This document shows positions 8,774 through 17,168 of a stretch of DNA of 64,000 nucleotides, one piece after another. Numbering within the stretch: the first letter of the stretch is position 1; every line of letters starts with the position of its first letter. The position numbers and the translations under genes are program-made. Source of the stretch: an uncultured bacterium (GTDB lineage Bacteria; Patescibacteriota; Saccharimonadia; Saccharimonadales; Saccharimonadaceae); NCBI GenBank assembly GCA_903900345.1, contig CAIUMO010000025.1, positions 1 to 64,000 of the forward strand, given 5' to 3'. A model generated the notes under the pieces. That model was not told where the DNA came from. It did no database searches and saw nothing but the letters and a program-made list of their open reading frames with translations.

Positions 8774-9850
8774 ATGAAGCAGGTTTGTCTTGTCACTTGC
8801 TATAACCAACCTGACTATATTCGTGCCAGAACTTTACGGATGGCTTTTGGCGACGTTAAAAATGTTAAGTTAATTGTTGTAAAAAATAAACACACTGGCT
8901 TGCTGAGATACATTGAGGTTCTATGGCAGTTGATTATTGTCCGTATTACTAAGCAGCCAGATTTATACTTTTTGACTTTTCGGGGCTATGAAATGCTACC
9001 ATTTGTACGTTTAATTACATTTGGTAAGCCACTGATTTTTGATGAGTTTATAAATCTGGTTGAATGGGTTGTTTATGAACATCATAAATTTAAAGCTAGT
9101 AGTTTGACTACAAAGGCCTTGACTGGCTTTTATAGATTCTGGCTTAAATCGGCCAATCTAATTGTGACGGACACGCAGTCGCATGCTGAGTATTCTGCTA
9201 AGCTAATGAATATACCATTAGACAAATATGTACCGTTAATTGTCAGTACTGACGAAGTAACATTTGGTTATATTGGCCAGCAATCAAAATCAAAGGCCGG
9301 ACTATTCAAAGTCTTTTATTATGGCAATATGTTACCGCTGCACGGTGTTGATATTGTGATTGAAGCGATGGTGTTATTGAAAGATCAGGGGATTGAACTA
9401 ACCTTAATCGGCGGTAAGGGCAAGATAGATGTTGCAGTCGAAAAGGCAAGGTTAGCTGGCGCAGCCATTGATTATAAAACCTGGGTACAATTCAATGATT
9501 TGCCACATTACATCGAACAAGCCGATGTCTGTTTGGGTGGCCCGTTCGGCAGTACAACTCAGTCACAATTTGTGATTACCGGCAAAACATATCAATTTTT
9601 ACAAATGGGTCGACCAGTGATTGTCGGTGCTAACTTAGAATCAGGTATCTTTACCGACAAAGATAACGCCATAGTTGTCGAACAAGCCGATGCCGAGGCC
9701 TTGGCGGGTGCGATTCTATGGTCAAAACAACATCCGATTCAATTAGACAAGATTGGTGAATCTGGTAAGCGATTATACCAAGAAAAGCTTTCAATTAAGT
9801 TCTTAACTAAACAGTTAAATCTTTTGCTTGCGAACAAACATATTCTTTAA
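8774..9850 (+). CDS. GT4-type glycosyltransferase
   Basis: A 358-aa protein of GT-B shape. The N-terminal half is an acceptor-binding Rossmann fold. KVFYYGNMLPLHGVDIVIEA at about 178-197 opens the donor half, and GKTYQFLQMGRPVIVG near 275 is the C-terminal sugar-nucleotide loop, although the classic E-x7-E is weak. The start follows the glmS stop after 9 bases with no Shine-Dalgarno site, so it is probably co-transcribed. Its 3' end overlaps the opposite-strand gene at 9815 by 36 bases. Donor and acceptor are unknown. Confidence 0.75.
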   Translation: MKQVCLVTCYNQPDYIRARTLRMAFGDVKNVKLIVVKNKHTGLLRYIEVLWQLIIVRITKQPDLYFLTFRGYEMLPFVRLITFGKPLIFDEFINLVEWVVYEHHKFKASSLTTKALTGFYRFWLKSANLIVTDTQSHAEYSAKLMNIPLDKYVPLIVSTDEVTFGYIGQQSKSKAGLFKVFYYGNMLPLHGVDIVIEAMVLLKDQGIELTLIGGKGKIDVAVEKARLAGAAIDYKTWVQFNDLPHYIEQADVCLGGPFGSTTQSQFVITGKTYQFLQMGRPVIVGANLESGIFTDKDNAIVVEQADAEALAGAILWSKQHPIQLDKIGESGKRLYQEKLSIKFLTKQLNLLLANKHIL

Positions 9851-10738
9851 GTGCAATGTACTTGATATAAAGAATAATATTATCAAAAAGACTATATAAA
9901 TCGCTCGATCAACGATACCAGCGGCAACAATAGACATCAATGGAATGCTATGAATCGATTGTGACAGCAGCAAGAAGGCCTCGCGAACGCCAATAGCGCC
10001 AGGTGTGAGTGAAACGAAAAGGGCTAAGTTGGCACTGGCGGTGTAGGTAATTGTCTGTATCAAGCTATATGAGCCACCAGGATTAATTGCATTAAGTTCG
10101 ATTGTGTAAATTACGGTCATAAATGCAATCTGAATAGCGGTTAAGATAAAAATGCCCAAGATATATTTTTTCAAAGCCGTCAGACCTAATTTGTCAGTGG
10201 CTACTGTAATTATCGTAATCGCAACTAATACGCCCAGTATGGTGAATATTGGTAGATTTTTGATAAATAACAAAGAGACGTTCAGGGCTGCATAAGCAAA
10301 ATAATAAAATAGCATTACATAGGTGTAGTCACGGATTTTGAGACCGAGTTTTTTCTTTAAATAAATAGCGCGCACTGCCGGTCCGCTTTGGAGCGGTCCA
10401 AAAAAGTTAATCACACCGGAATAGATGGTTAGAAAGAAGCTGTTTTTGAGCGGTAATTCCTTGCGGCATAGACGGATTGTGTTATGGGTTATAAAGACGT
10501 TAGTTAGTACTACGCCGCCGTATAACAATAAAATCAACAATACGTTAACGAAGCCAACTTTGGCTATGTCATTGATAATTGCTGGATGCGCATAAACATA
10601 GACCCCAAAAAATATAAAAAAGGCGACTATTACAAAGATAGCTAACGATTTTTTGTATTTTTTGACTAATTTTAATAAAGACGAATCTGATATTATTCGG
10701 CTGACCTTTTGAAGCTTGGTTGTCAAAGTTTTTATCAT
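9815..10738 (-). CDS. Flippase-like membrane protein (LPG-synthase TM region, UPF0104-like)
   Basis: A 307-aa polytopic protein with about seven to eight hydrophobic helices. The patterns FFGPLQSGPAVRAIYLKK (about 111-128) and SLTPGAIGVREA (about 242-253) match the MprF N-terminal/AglD-type family, which is linked to lipid or lipid-glycan translocation. Its start overlaps the stop of the upstream GT2 gene (TAATG), so the two are translationally coupled. A glycosyltransferase paired with a flippase suggests modification of a lipid or glycan that is then moved across the membrane. Confidence 0.72.
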   Translation of the reverse strand: MIKTLTTKLQKVSRIISDSSLLKLVKKYKKSLAIFVIVAFFIFFGVYVYAHPAIINDIAKVGFVNVLLILLLYGGVVLTNVFITHNTIRLCRKELPLKNSFFLTIYSGVINFFGPLQSGPAVRAIYLKKKLGLKIRDYTYVMLFYYFAYAALNVSLLFIKNLPIFTILGVLVAITIITVATDKLGLTALKKYILGIFILTAIQIAFMTVIYTIELNAINPGGSYSLIQTITYTASANLALFVSLTPGAIGVREAFLLLSQSIHSIPLMSIVAAGIVDRAIYIVFLIILFFISSTLHLKNMFVRKQKI

Positions 10739-11679
10739 TATTTTTTGTATTGTATTTCTTTGATTCTTTCGAGTTGCTCTTCAACCAAAATGCGGTTAGT
10801 TCGCAGCAGGTCTGATATTACCAATAAAGTAAATGACAACAGCGCGCCGACTAACATTGATGAGCCAAAAATTAAAGATTGCAGATGTCCACGACTGTTG
10901 CCGTTCAACCAGTGAACGCCAAAGCTAATAAATGGAATTGAACCGATAATCAAAAAAGTGAAGCCAAGCGTATTAAAGATAAAATATGGTTTAAACATTA
11001 TAAAACTGCGAATGATAGCTTTGGCTGACTGCGCCATGTGATGCCAAATATTCTTGAACAGGCGAGACTCTCGAGTTTTGGCGTTAGTCTCGATTTCTAT
11101 GCTAGCAATTTTAAGGCGTTTGTTACCAGCCTGAATAATCGTTTCCATACAATAACTAAATGGAGTCACTATATTAAGTTTCATCAGTGAATTGCGCGAA
11201 TAGGCCCTAAAGCCGCTAGCGGCATCTGGTAGATTAGTACCGGCGGCTTTATTGACCACCCAGCTACCAAATCGTTGCATTAGCTTTTTGAAGATTGAAA
11301 AATGGGCGATTTTGGCGGTTTGTCGGTCGCCAATTACTATCTCGGCTTGGCCCTTGATTATCGGCTGCACAAGATCAGCGATTCTAGCTTGAGGATATTG
11401 ATTGTCACCGTCAGTATTGACGACGATATCGGCGCCGTGCTGAAGGGCATAGTCAACACCATCGCGGAATGAACGGGCTAAGCCCATGTTGCGTGCATGT
11501 CTAACAAAATGTTTGACGCCGTGTTTCTTGGCGATTTCGATTGTTTTATCACTTGAGCCGTCGTCAATAATCAGGATTTCGATTGTATCGACATTTTTAA
11601 TTTTTTTAGGTATCGATTCAAGCACCAGGTGTAGGGTCGATTCTTCGTTTAGGCAGGGAATTTGGACAAAAACTTTCAT
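10738..11679 (-). CDS. GT2 glycosyltransferase with C-terminal membrane anchor
   Basis: A 313-aa GT2 enzyme. MKVFVQIPCLNEE opens the fold, IIDDGSSDKT is near 37-46, and NTDGDNQYP near 90 gives the DXD metal site. RHARNMGLARSFRDG is typical of polyprenyl-phosphate glycosyltransferases. Two hydrophobic helices follow at about 215-245 and 255-280. The frame opens nine codons earlier, but I choose the Met at 11679 because it starts the conserved strand and has a -10 box 7 nt upstream. It is coupled to the flippase-like gene through TAATG. Confidence 0.87.
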   Translation of the reverse strand: MKVFVQIPCLNEESTLHLVLESIPKKIKNVDTIEILIIDDGSSDKTIEIAKKHGVKHFVRHARNMGLARSFRDGVDYALQHGADIVVNTDGDNQYPQARIADLVQPIIKGQAEIVIGDRQTAKIAHFSIFKKLMQRFGSWVVNKAAGTNLPDAASGFRAYSRNSLMKLNIVTPFSYCMETIIQAGNKRLKIASIEIETNAKTRESRLFKNIWHHMAQSAKAIIRSFIMFKPYFIFNTLGFTFLIIGSIPFISFGVHWLNGNSRGHLQSLIFGSSMLVGALLSFTLLVISDLLRTNRILVEEQLERIKEIQYKK

Positions 11680-11686
11680 ATATATT

Positions 11687-11692
11687 ATTATA
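11687..11692 (-). promoter_or_regulatory. Extended -10 box abutting the upstream stop codon
   Basis: On the minus strand the stop TGA of the gene ending at 11693 runs straight into TATAAT, giving TGATATAAT. The TG of the extended -10 motif is part of the stop codon. The ATG at 11679 follows 7 nt later. Confidence 0.6.
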
Positions 11693-13198
11693 TCAGCCTT
11701 TACCACTAATGATTAATGGCGAGATTATATTCTTTAAGTTGAGGTTAAAATCTATAACGGATTTGTCTTGCCAATACCAACCAGATTCGCCTCTAATCAA
11801 ATAAGTAAACATGCCGCCACCCTGAAGCAATAACAAGATAATTACGACCGCGAATATATTCACGAACGATTCGAGGCGTTTTTTGACTAACCGCTTGAAT
11901 AATTGACGATAAGCCAGGCCCATGAGAATAAATAAGAAAGGCAACACGATTACAAGGTATCTGCCATTAACGGCTAGCATAGTGCGATAACGCAGATATT
12001 CAGTAAGGTTTATGTAAAATATGGCGCCAATATATAAAGCTAGAATTGTTACAAATAATAATAAGCGCCGGTCAATACTGATAATGATTTTTCGGAATAC
12101 TACCAAGATTATCAAGCCGATAAAGCCAATAATTGCAGCTATAGTGATCGGAATTGGTAGTGGTAAATCGTTACTGTAATCGTAGTTTATAGCAAAGTAA
12201 AGTCGGTAAATCATACCTCCGAACCAGTATGGTACGAATAAGAACATTTGAGGGTCATAATCGGGATCATTATCTATTATATTGGTCGTGATACGATTAT
12301 TGCGCGCCCATGGCCCATATTGAACGCAGTATGATGTAGCCTGAATTTTACTGCATTCTGGTTCTAGGCTGTGGTATTGAAACAGATTGACGCCGTATCT
12401 TTCGATAAATAAACCACCGCTTATAATCATGGCGATTATTAAAGTCACTTGTAGCCAGTGCCGTAATGATTTAAACGAGTTAGCCGTAGCTTTTATTAAC
12501 GTAGCTTTTGATGACGTTCGTATGAATATGACTGCTAGGTATATAATCGTGGCGCCAAATATTGGTAAGAAGGGGTATTTAACTAGACTGCCCAGGATGC
12601 CGACTGTAATTAGTAATATAAATCTTGTGACTGGTATTTTACCGCTTAGGACGATACCATCGCGGCAGTCTAAAGCTAAACTAGCGATCAGTGGCACTAG
12701 GACAAAAATCAAGTTGTCATAATTTATTGTTGCTGCCAAAAATGGTACGGCAGGTATCAAAACCAACATCAGTAGCGAGAAGTTAATCATAGTCTTTGAT
12801 ATTTTTAGCCTATTAAATAGTTGTCGGAATAAAATCATTCCGCCGGCAAATAGACCGATATTCAAAAACCTCATAATAATTATTTGGGCTGATTGTTGAT
12901 GAATGAATGAGGCGATTATTCGATAGGGGAAGCTCATCAGGTAGTGATAGAGGTATGAGTCATATCTGGTTATCTCGCCGTATATAGCCGAATTGGCTGG
13001 CGCGTTATTGATAAATGGCAACCATTGATGCGAATAAATTTGAATTAGTCCAAAATGATAGTTCTCGTCAAAAGCCATTGGATATTGGGCGGTTAATGCA
13101 AACCAAGCTGCTTGAATTATCAGTAAACCAATTATTACGTAAAAAAACTTATTAGAGCTAAGGACTCGATAAATACTATGTGAGATTTTATTAACCAT
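11693..13198 (-). CDS. Polytopic membrane protein, probable GT-C glycosyltransferase
   Basis: A 501-aa protein with about 11 to 12 membrane segments. The first external loop holds MAFDENYHFGLIQIYS, an acidic Asp/Glu-Asn motif placed as in GT-C and DUF2142-type enzymes that use polyprenyl-phosphate sugars. It sits between two glycosyltransferases on the same strand, 20 bases after the GT4 gene. The exact family is uncertain because similarity is limited to topology and the first-loop acidic motif. A wzx/wzy-like transport role is possible but less likely. Confidence 0.6.
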   Translation of the reverse strand: MVNKISHSIYRVLSSNKFFYVIIGLLIIQAAWFALTAQYPMAFDENYHFGLIQIYSHQWLPFINNAPANSAIYGEITRYDSYLYHYLMSFPYRIIASFIHQQSAQIIIMRFLNIGLFAGGMILFRQLFNRLKISKTMINFSLLMLVLIPAVPFLAATINYDNLIFVLVPLIASLALDCRDGIVLSGKIPVTRFILLITVGILGSLVKYPFLPIFGATIIYLAVIFIRTSSKATLIKATANSFKSLRHWLQVTLIIAMIISGGLFIERYGVNLFQYHSLEPECSKIQATSYCVQYGPWARNNRITTNIIDNDPDYDPQMFLFVPYWFGGMIYRLYFAINYDYSNDLPLPIPITIAAIIGFIGLIILVVFRKIIISIDRRLLLFVTILALYIGAIFYINLTEYLRYRTMLAVNGRYLVIVLPFLFILMGLAYRQLFKRLVKKRLESFVNIFAVVIILLLLQGGGMFTYLIRGESGWYWQDKSVIDFNLNLKNIISPLIISGKG

Positions 13199-13218
13199 GG
13201 AGTTTGTTTTTAGTATGA

Positions 13219-14361
13219 CTAATAATCCTTAGAGCGCGCTGGATAGCTGGCTTGGTCGTTGACGATTTTACGAATTTTAGTGATAAATAAACCCTTGTCG
13301 AAACGCTTAGCTTTGCGGCGTAGTGTGCCTGGCAAAAAGTTGATTGTCTCGGCTTTTTGAATTGCTTGAACGACAGACTTAACGGTCTGCGAACTGAATA
13401 GTATGCCACTTTCGCCATCTTGGATTATATCCAAAGTACCACCTTTATTGTAGGCGACAACTGGTACGCCGGCAGCCAAGGCTTCGACTTGAACAATGCC
13501 GAAATCTTCATCGGCGGGGAATATATAGCCCTTGGCATTATTTAAAGCTTCGGTTACGGCCTTATTTGAAGCATCGCCAAATCGATCTGTAAAGAATTGC
13601 ACTGTTGGTCCAGCCATCTCGACTAGCTTTTGATGTTCACTGCCATCACCATAGACTTTTAGCTTAAGGCCAAGTTTAGTTGCGGCGGCAACAGCTAAAT
13701 CGATCCGTTTATACGGCACCTGGCGGCCTAATGCCACATAGTAATCGTCGCGAACTCTGGCTGGTTCAAATCGATCGACATCAACAGGGGGATAAATAAC
13801 GGTTGATGGTTTGCCGTAATACTTTTTGATGCGTTGTTGGACTTCGCTGCTGTTGGCAATAAAAACATCAACTTTTTGAGAGGCTTTGTAGTCGGATTTC
13901 TTAAGCGCTGGAACCATCAACGGCATAACTAGACGGACTAGCCAATTTAGTTTGCCAAAACCTGGGTCGGCTAGGTATTCATCGTAATGGCTCCAGTAAT
14001 AGCGAATTGGAGTGTGACAATAACAGATGTGAATTTGGTTTGGGCGAGTCTTTTGGACTTGTTTTGATTCGGCGCTTGAACTGCTAATAATAATGTCAAA
14101 ATCTGACAGGTCTAGTTTTTTGAACGCCATAACGCGCAACATTGGAAAAAATTTATGTAGTTTACGCAATGGTTTCGGTAGATTCTGTAAAAAAGTCGTG
14201 CGAACATCTAGGTTTTTAAACGCCGGCATAGCTTCGGGGGTGAATGTTGATGTATAGATCGGTGCACTCGGAAAAGCTTCATGAAGCGCTAGCGCAACAT
14301 TCTCGGCGCCACCCATATTAGTCAGCCAGTCATGAACAATGGCGATCTTCGGGGCAGTCAC
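13219..14361 (-). CDS. GT4 glycosyltransferase, WbaZ-like
   Basis: A 380-aa GT-B enzyme. VHDWLTNMGGAENV (about 9-22) is the N-terminal glycine loop. CYCHTPIRYYWSHYDEY near 130 is typical of mannosyltransferase-type GT4 proteins. YVALGRQVPYKRIDLAV opens the donor domain and ADEDFGIVQVEA holds the catalytic E-x7-E pair. It starts with GTG overlapping the TAG of the upstream sugar-transferase gene (TAGTG), so translation is coupled. With GDP-mannose made by the manC neighbour, a mannosyl transfer is plausible. Confidence 0.85.
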   Translation of the reverse strand: MTAPKIAIVHDWLTNMGGAENVALALHEAFPSAPIYTSTFTPEAMPAFKNLDVRTTFLQNLPKPLRKLHKFFPMLRVMAFKKLDLSDFDIIISSSSAESKQVQKTRPNQIHICYCHTPIRYYWSHYDEYLADPGFGKLNWLVRLVMPLMVPALKKSDYKASQKVDVFIANSSEVQQRIKKYYGKPSTVIYPPVDVDRFEPARVRDDYYVALGRQVPYKRIDLAVAAATKLGLKLKVYGDGSEHQKLVEMAGPTVQFFTDRFGDASNKAVTEALNNAKGYIFPADEDFGIVQVEALAAGVPVVAYNKGGTLDIIQDGESGILFSSQTVKSVVQAIQKAETINFLPGTLRRKAKRFDKGLFITKIRKIVNDQASYPARSKDY

Positions 14362-15797
14362 TATTTAGCTCCACGTTTACGTAAGACTACACCGATTGTC
14401 TTGAATAAGATCTTGATATCAAGCCAAAAGGTCCAGTTTTGGGCATAGAATAATTCGAGCTCAATGCGTTCGTCGAATGACAGCTCGCTACGGCCACTAA
14501 CTTGCCAGATGCCAGTTACGCCTGATTTGACGCTATGTAGTAATGAGGTTCGACCGTGAGCTAATTTTATCTCTTGGGGTAGAATTGGTCGAGGTCCAAC
14601 TAGGCTTAAGTCGCCCTTTATGACGTTGAAAATTTGCGGTAATTCATCTAATGAAGTTGAGCGCAAGAATCTTCCAAAGCGAGTAATTCGTGGGTCGTTT
14701 TGGACTTTACGATGTTTTTCGTATTCGATAGCTAAATCTTCGCGACCCATTTGACGAAATTCTTCAGCGGCATCACAGCTGCCGTATTTGGAATCCATAC
14801 TACGGAATTTAATCAGGTCAATGTGTTCCGAAAAGCGACTTAAACGCTTGCTGATATAAAAGGCGGGGCCAGGATCAGCCATCTTTTTGATAACATATAT
14901 CACTAATAAGATTGGCGATAACAAAACTAGCAAGAATAAGCTAACTACGAAATCAAAGATGCGCTTGATAATGGCTCCCCAACCGATAAGTGGGGTCTGA
15001 TAGACTGATATCATTGGATAGCCCAAGAATACGTCAATTGTGTTTTTGCCTGAGTAAAATTCGGCCTCGCCTGGTATGAAACTGTAGCTAATATTATTAG
15101 CTTGAGCAGCGCCAAGAATCTTTTGGTTGCGTCCAGACGAATCATATAAGTCGGTCTGAATAATCGTTGTAATGTTATTTTGTTTGATATCTTTTAGGGC
15201 AGTTTCAACTAGTGAATAACGTTTAATCTTTAGATCGGCTGGCACAATGCTATTTGGGCCCGCAATGGCAATGATTTTATAGCCACTTTTAACAGTGTCC
15301 GATAAGCTGCGCGCAATATCGCTGGTTGCCTCGGAACTGCCAATTAATAACACTCGATTAATGCCTTTGTTGTATCTGAACATTAGACTACGAACTAGCC
15401 TTAATACTTCTCGTTCAAATACAATTAATCCAAAAGCCGCCAACAGTCCATACAATGCGACTAGTCGGGCGGGTAGGATATTCTTGTCGCTGACATATTG
15501 CCAGCCTATGATTAATAGGATGCCGACAAATGAGCCAACGGCAACTTTAGCCCACTCAGCCAACCGACGATTGTAGGTGCTTGACTGATAAAGACCCAAT
15601 AACGCAAAAATTATAATCCAAAAAGGGATAATAATTAAGAACGCGCGTAAGTAATCATAGGCGTGAATATTGGTTAATAATGGTCGTGGATCATACTGAA
15701 CCCGAGCGATGTAGGCGATAGTAAAAGCGCCTAGTAGAACGAACGTGTCTATTATTATAAGTACTAGACTGTAAAATTTAGTGTTTTTGCCTGGCAT
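14361..15797 (-). CDS. Polyprenyl glycosylphosphotransferase (WcaJ/WbaP-like)
   Basis: A 478-aa initiating enzyme that links a sugar phosphate to the polyprenyl-phosphate lipid carrier. The N-terminal part has four to five membrane helices. The middle is a CoA-binding-like Rossmann domain (VLLIGSSEATSDIARSL). The C-terminal bacterial sugar transferase domain has KRIFDFVVSLFLLVLLSP, IKFRSMDS and SLDELPQIFNVIKGDLSLVGPRP, all in the right order. I start at the Met encoded at 15797 (MPGKNTKFYS); the longer frame adds an unconvincing 34 residues. It sets the first sugar of the glycan built by this cluster. Confidence 0.92.
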   Translation of the reverse strand: MPGKNTKFYSLVLIIIDTFVLLGAFTIAYIARVQYDPRPLLTNIHAYDYLRAFLIIIPFWIIIFALLGLYQSSTYNRRLAEWAKVAVGSFVGILLIIGWQYVSDKNILPARLVALYGLLAAFGLIVFEREVLRLVRSLMFRYNKGINRVLLIGSSEATSDIARSLSDTVKSGYKIIAIAGPNSIVPADLKIKRYSLVETALKDIKQNNITTIIQTDLYDSSGRNQKILGAAQANNISYSFIPGEAEFYSGKNTIDVFLGYPMISVYQTPLIGWGAIIKRIFDFVVSLFLLVLLSPILLVIYVIKKMADPGPAFYISKRLSRFSEHIDLIKFRSMDSKYGSCDAAEEFRQMGREDLAIEYEKHRKVQNDPRITRFGRFLRSTSLDELPQIFNVIKGDLSLVGPRPILPQEIKLAHGRTSLLHSVKSGVTGIWQVSGRSELSFDERIELELFYAQNWTFWLDIKILFKTIGVVLRKRGAK

Positions 15798-15807
15798 AAG
15801 TAGTCTA

Positions 15808-15813
15808 ATTATA
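15808..15813 (-). promoter_or_regulatory. Extended -10 box of the sugar-transferase gene
   Basis: TGTTATAAT on the minus strand, 10 nt before the ATG at 15797. It lies in the 43-bp gap shared with the divergent ligase gene at 15841. Confidence 0.5.
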
Positions 15814-15840
15814 ACACTTTTAGTATATAGTAGGTGGTAT

Positions 15841-17160
15841 ATGGTAGGTGGTAGAAAGCAGAAACTGCTAAAAAGACTTGAAAAACTATACGTTGGCATA
15901 CTACTAGTTATATTTGGTGGTATTGTCTTGCAAGGTCCAATAAGTGCTGGTTTCGGTAGTTTGTTTCCAAGTTATGATCTATTGATCAAATCATGGAAAG
16001 AAATCCTAATGTTGGTGGCTGGTGTGATTGCACTTGTCTTGCTTTATCAAAAAAAGAAACTACAGATATTGCGCGATCCAGTTATCTTTGCGATTGGCGC
16101 TTACGGTGTTTTACATCTAGTTCTGTTCGGCTATACATTTACCGGTTTAACGTCGAGTTTAGCCGGTTTAGCGATTGATCTGCGCTATGTTTTATACTTC
16201 GGTCTGGTTTATGTCGCGATGCGCCTATATCCACAGTATCGTCAATACTTTATTAAGGTTGGCATAGCCGGCGCTTTGGTTGTGCTGGTTTTTGCGTTAC
16301 TTCAGGTTTTTATCTTGCCCAAAGATGTCTTGAAATATATTGGTTATAACGTTGATACGATTAGTCCATATCTGACGGTTGATAAGAACCCAGGCTTTAT
16401 CAGGATTAACAGCACACTAAGGGGCCCTAATCCACTTGGAGCTTATGCTGGTATGGCGTTGGTATTGGTCGTAGCTGCTGTAGCGAACCGTAAATTTATA
16501 AAAGGTAAGCTTTCGATATTTGTATTATCCCTGTTATCAATTGGTGGAATAGTCGCCTTGTGGTCCAGTTACTCGCGCAGTGCTTGGATTGGGGCTATTA
16601 TCGCTATCATTTCCTTATTAACTGTCATCAAGATAAACAAAAAATCACTAAAAACTTGGTTAATAATCGGTATCATATCAATTGTGTCGCTGGGTGGAAT
16701 TGTTATATTTAGTAATGGTGGTAATTTTATATCGAACGTCTTACTCCATGAAAATCCAAACGGTGGCAGTAGCACTAATTCTAATCAGGGCCACATTAGT
16801 TCATTACAGGATGGCTTAAAGCAGATGACCAACCAGCCATTAGGCGATGGTGTTGGCAGTACTGGTTCGGCATCACTCTACAGTAAAAATCCAACAATAG
16901 TTGAGAATCAATATTTATTTATCGCTCATGAAGTTGGCTGGTTCGGCTTGATATTGTTTGTCTACATAGTCGTATTAGTAATGAATAGCTTATGGAAGCT
17001 TCGTAAAAATTGGTTAGCAATTGGCGTGCTGGCTAGTGGTATTGGCTTGGCGATAATTGGCCTGTTGTTGCCAGTTTGGGTTGACGACACGGTAGCCATA
17101 ATTTGGTGGGGATTAGCAGCTATAGCACTATTTCCTCCTAAAAAAGCATTAGAGGTATAA
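15841..17160 (+). CDS. O-antigen ligase / polymerase-like membrane protein
   Basis: A 439-aa polytopic protein of about 11 helices. SSYSRSAWIGAIIAIISLL in the C-terminal half is the Wzy_C/WaaL signature (periplasmic Arg, R-S-A-W-[IL]-G), and a long external loop (about 290-345, Gly/Ser/Asn-rich) precedes it as in ligases. The frame opens at 15781, but I start at 15841, where AGGTGG lies just upstream and the product begins MVGGRKQK before the first helix. It would polymerise or ligate lipid-linked glycan outside the membrane. Confidence 0.82.
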   Translation: MVGGRKQKLLKRLEKLYVGILLVIFGGIVLQGPISAGFGSLFPSYDLLIKSWKEILMLVAGVIALVLLYQKKKLQILRDPVIFAIGAYGVLHLVLFGYTFTGLTSSLAGLAIDLRYVLYFGLVYVAMRLYPQYRQYFIKVGIAGALVVLVFALLQVFILPKDVLKYIGYNVDTISPYLTVDKNPGFIRINSTLRGPNPLGAYAGMALVLVVAAVANRKFIKGKLSIFVLSLLSIGGIVALWSSYSRSAWIGAIIAIISLLTVIKINKKSLKTWLIIGIISIVSLGGIVIFSNGGNFISNVLLHENPNGGSSTNSNQGHISSLQDGLKQMTNQPLGDGVGSTGSASLYSKNPTIVENQYLFIAHEVGWFGLILFVYIVVLVMNSLWKLRKNWLAIGVLASGIGLAIIGLLLPVWVDDTVAIIWWGLAAIALFPPKKALEV

Positions 17161-17161
17161 T
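17156..17161 (+). promoter_or_regulatory. -10 box containing the stop codon of the ligase gene
   Basis: The ligase gene ends GAG GTA TAA, and the TAA lies inside TATAAT at 17156-17161. The next ATG (17169) follows 7 nt later, so the second gene can have its own leaderless transcript. Confidence 0.6.
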
Positions 17162-17168
17162 AGACAGA

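Noticed and set aside
12387-12722. Plus-strand 111-aa frame inside the GT-C gene
   Set aside because: Shadow of a membrane-protein gene, with no promoter or ribosome binding site.
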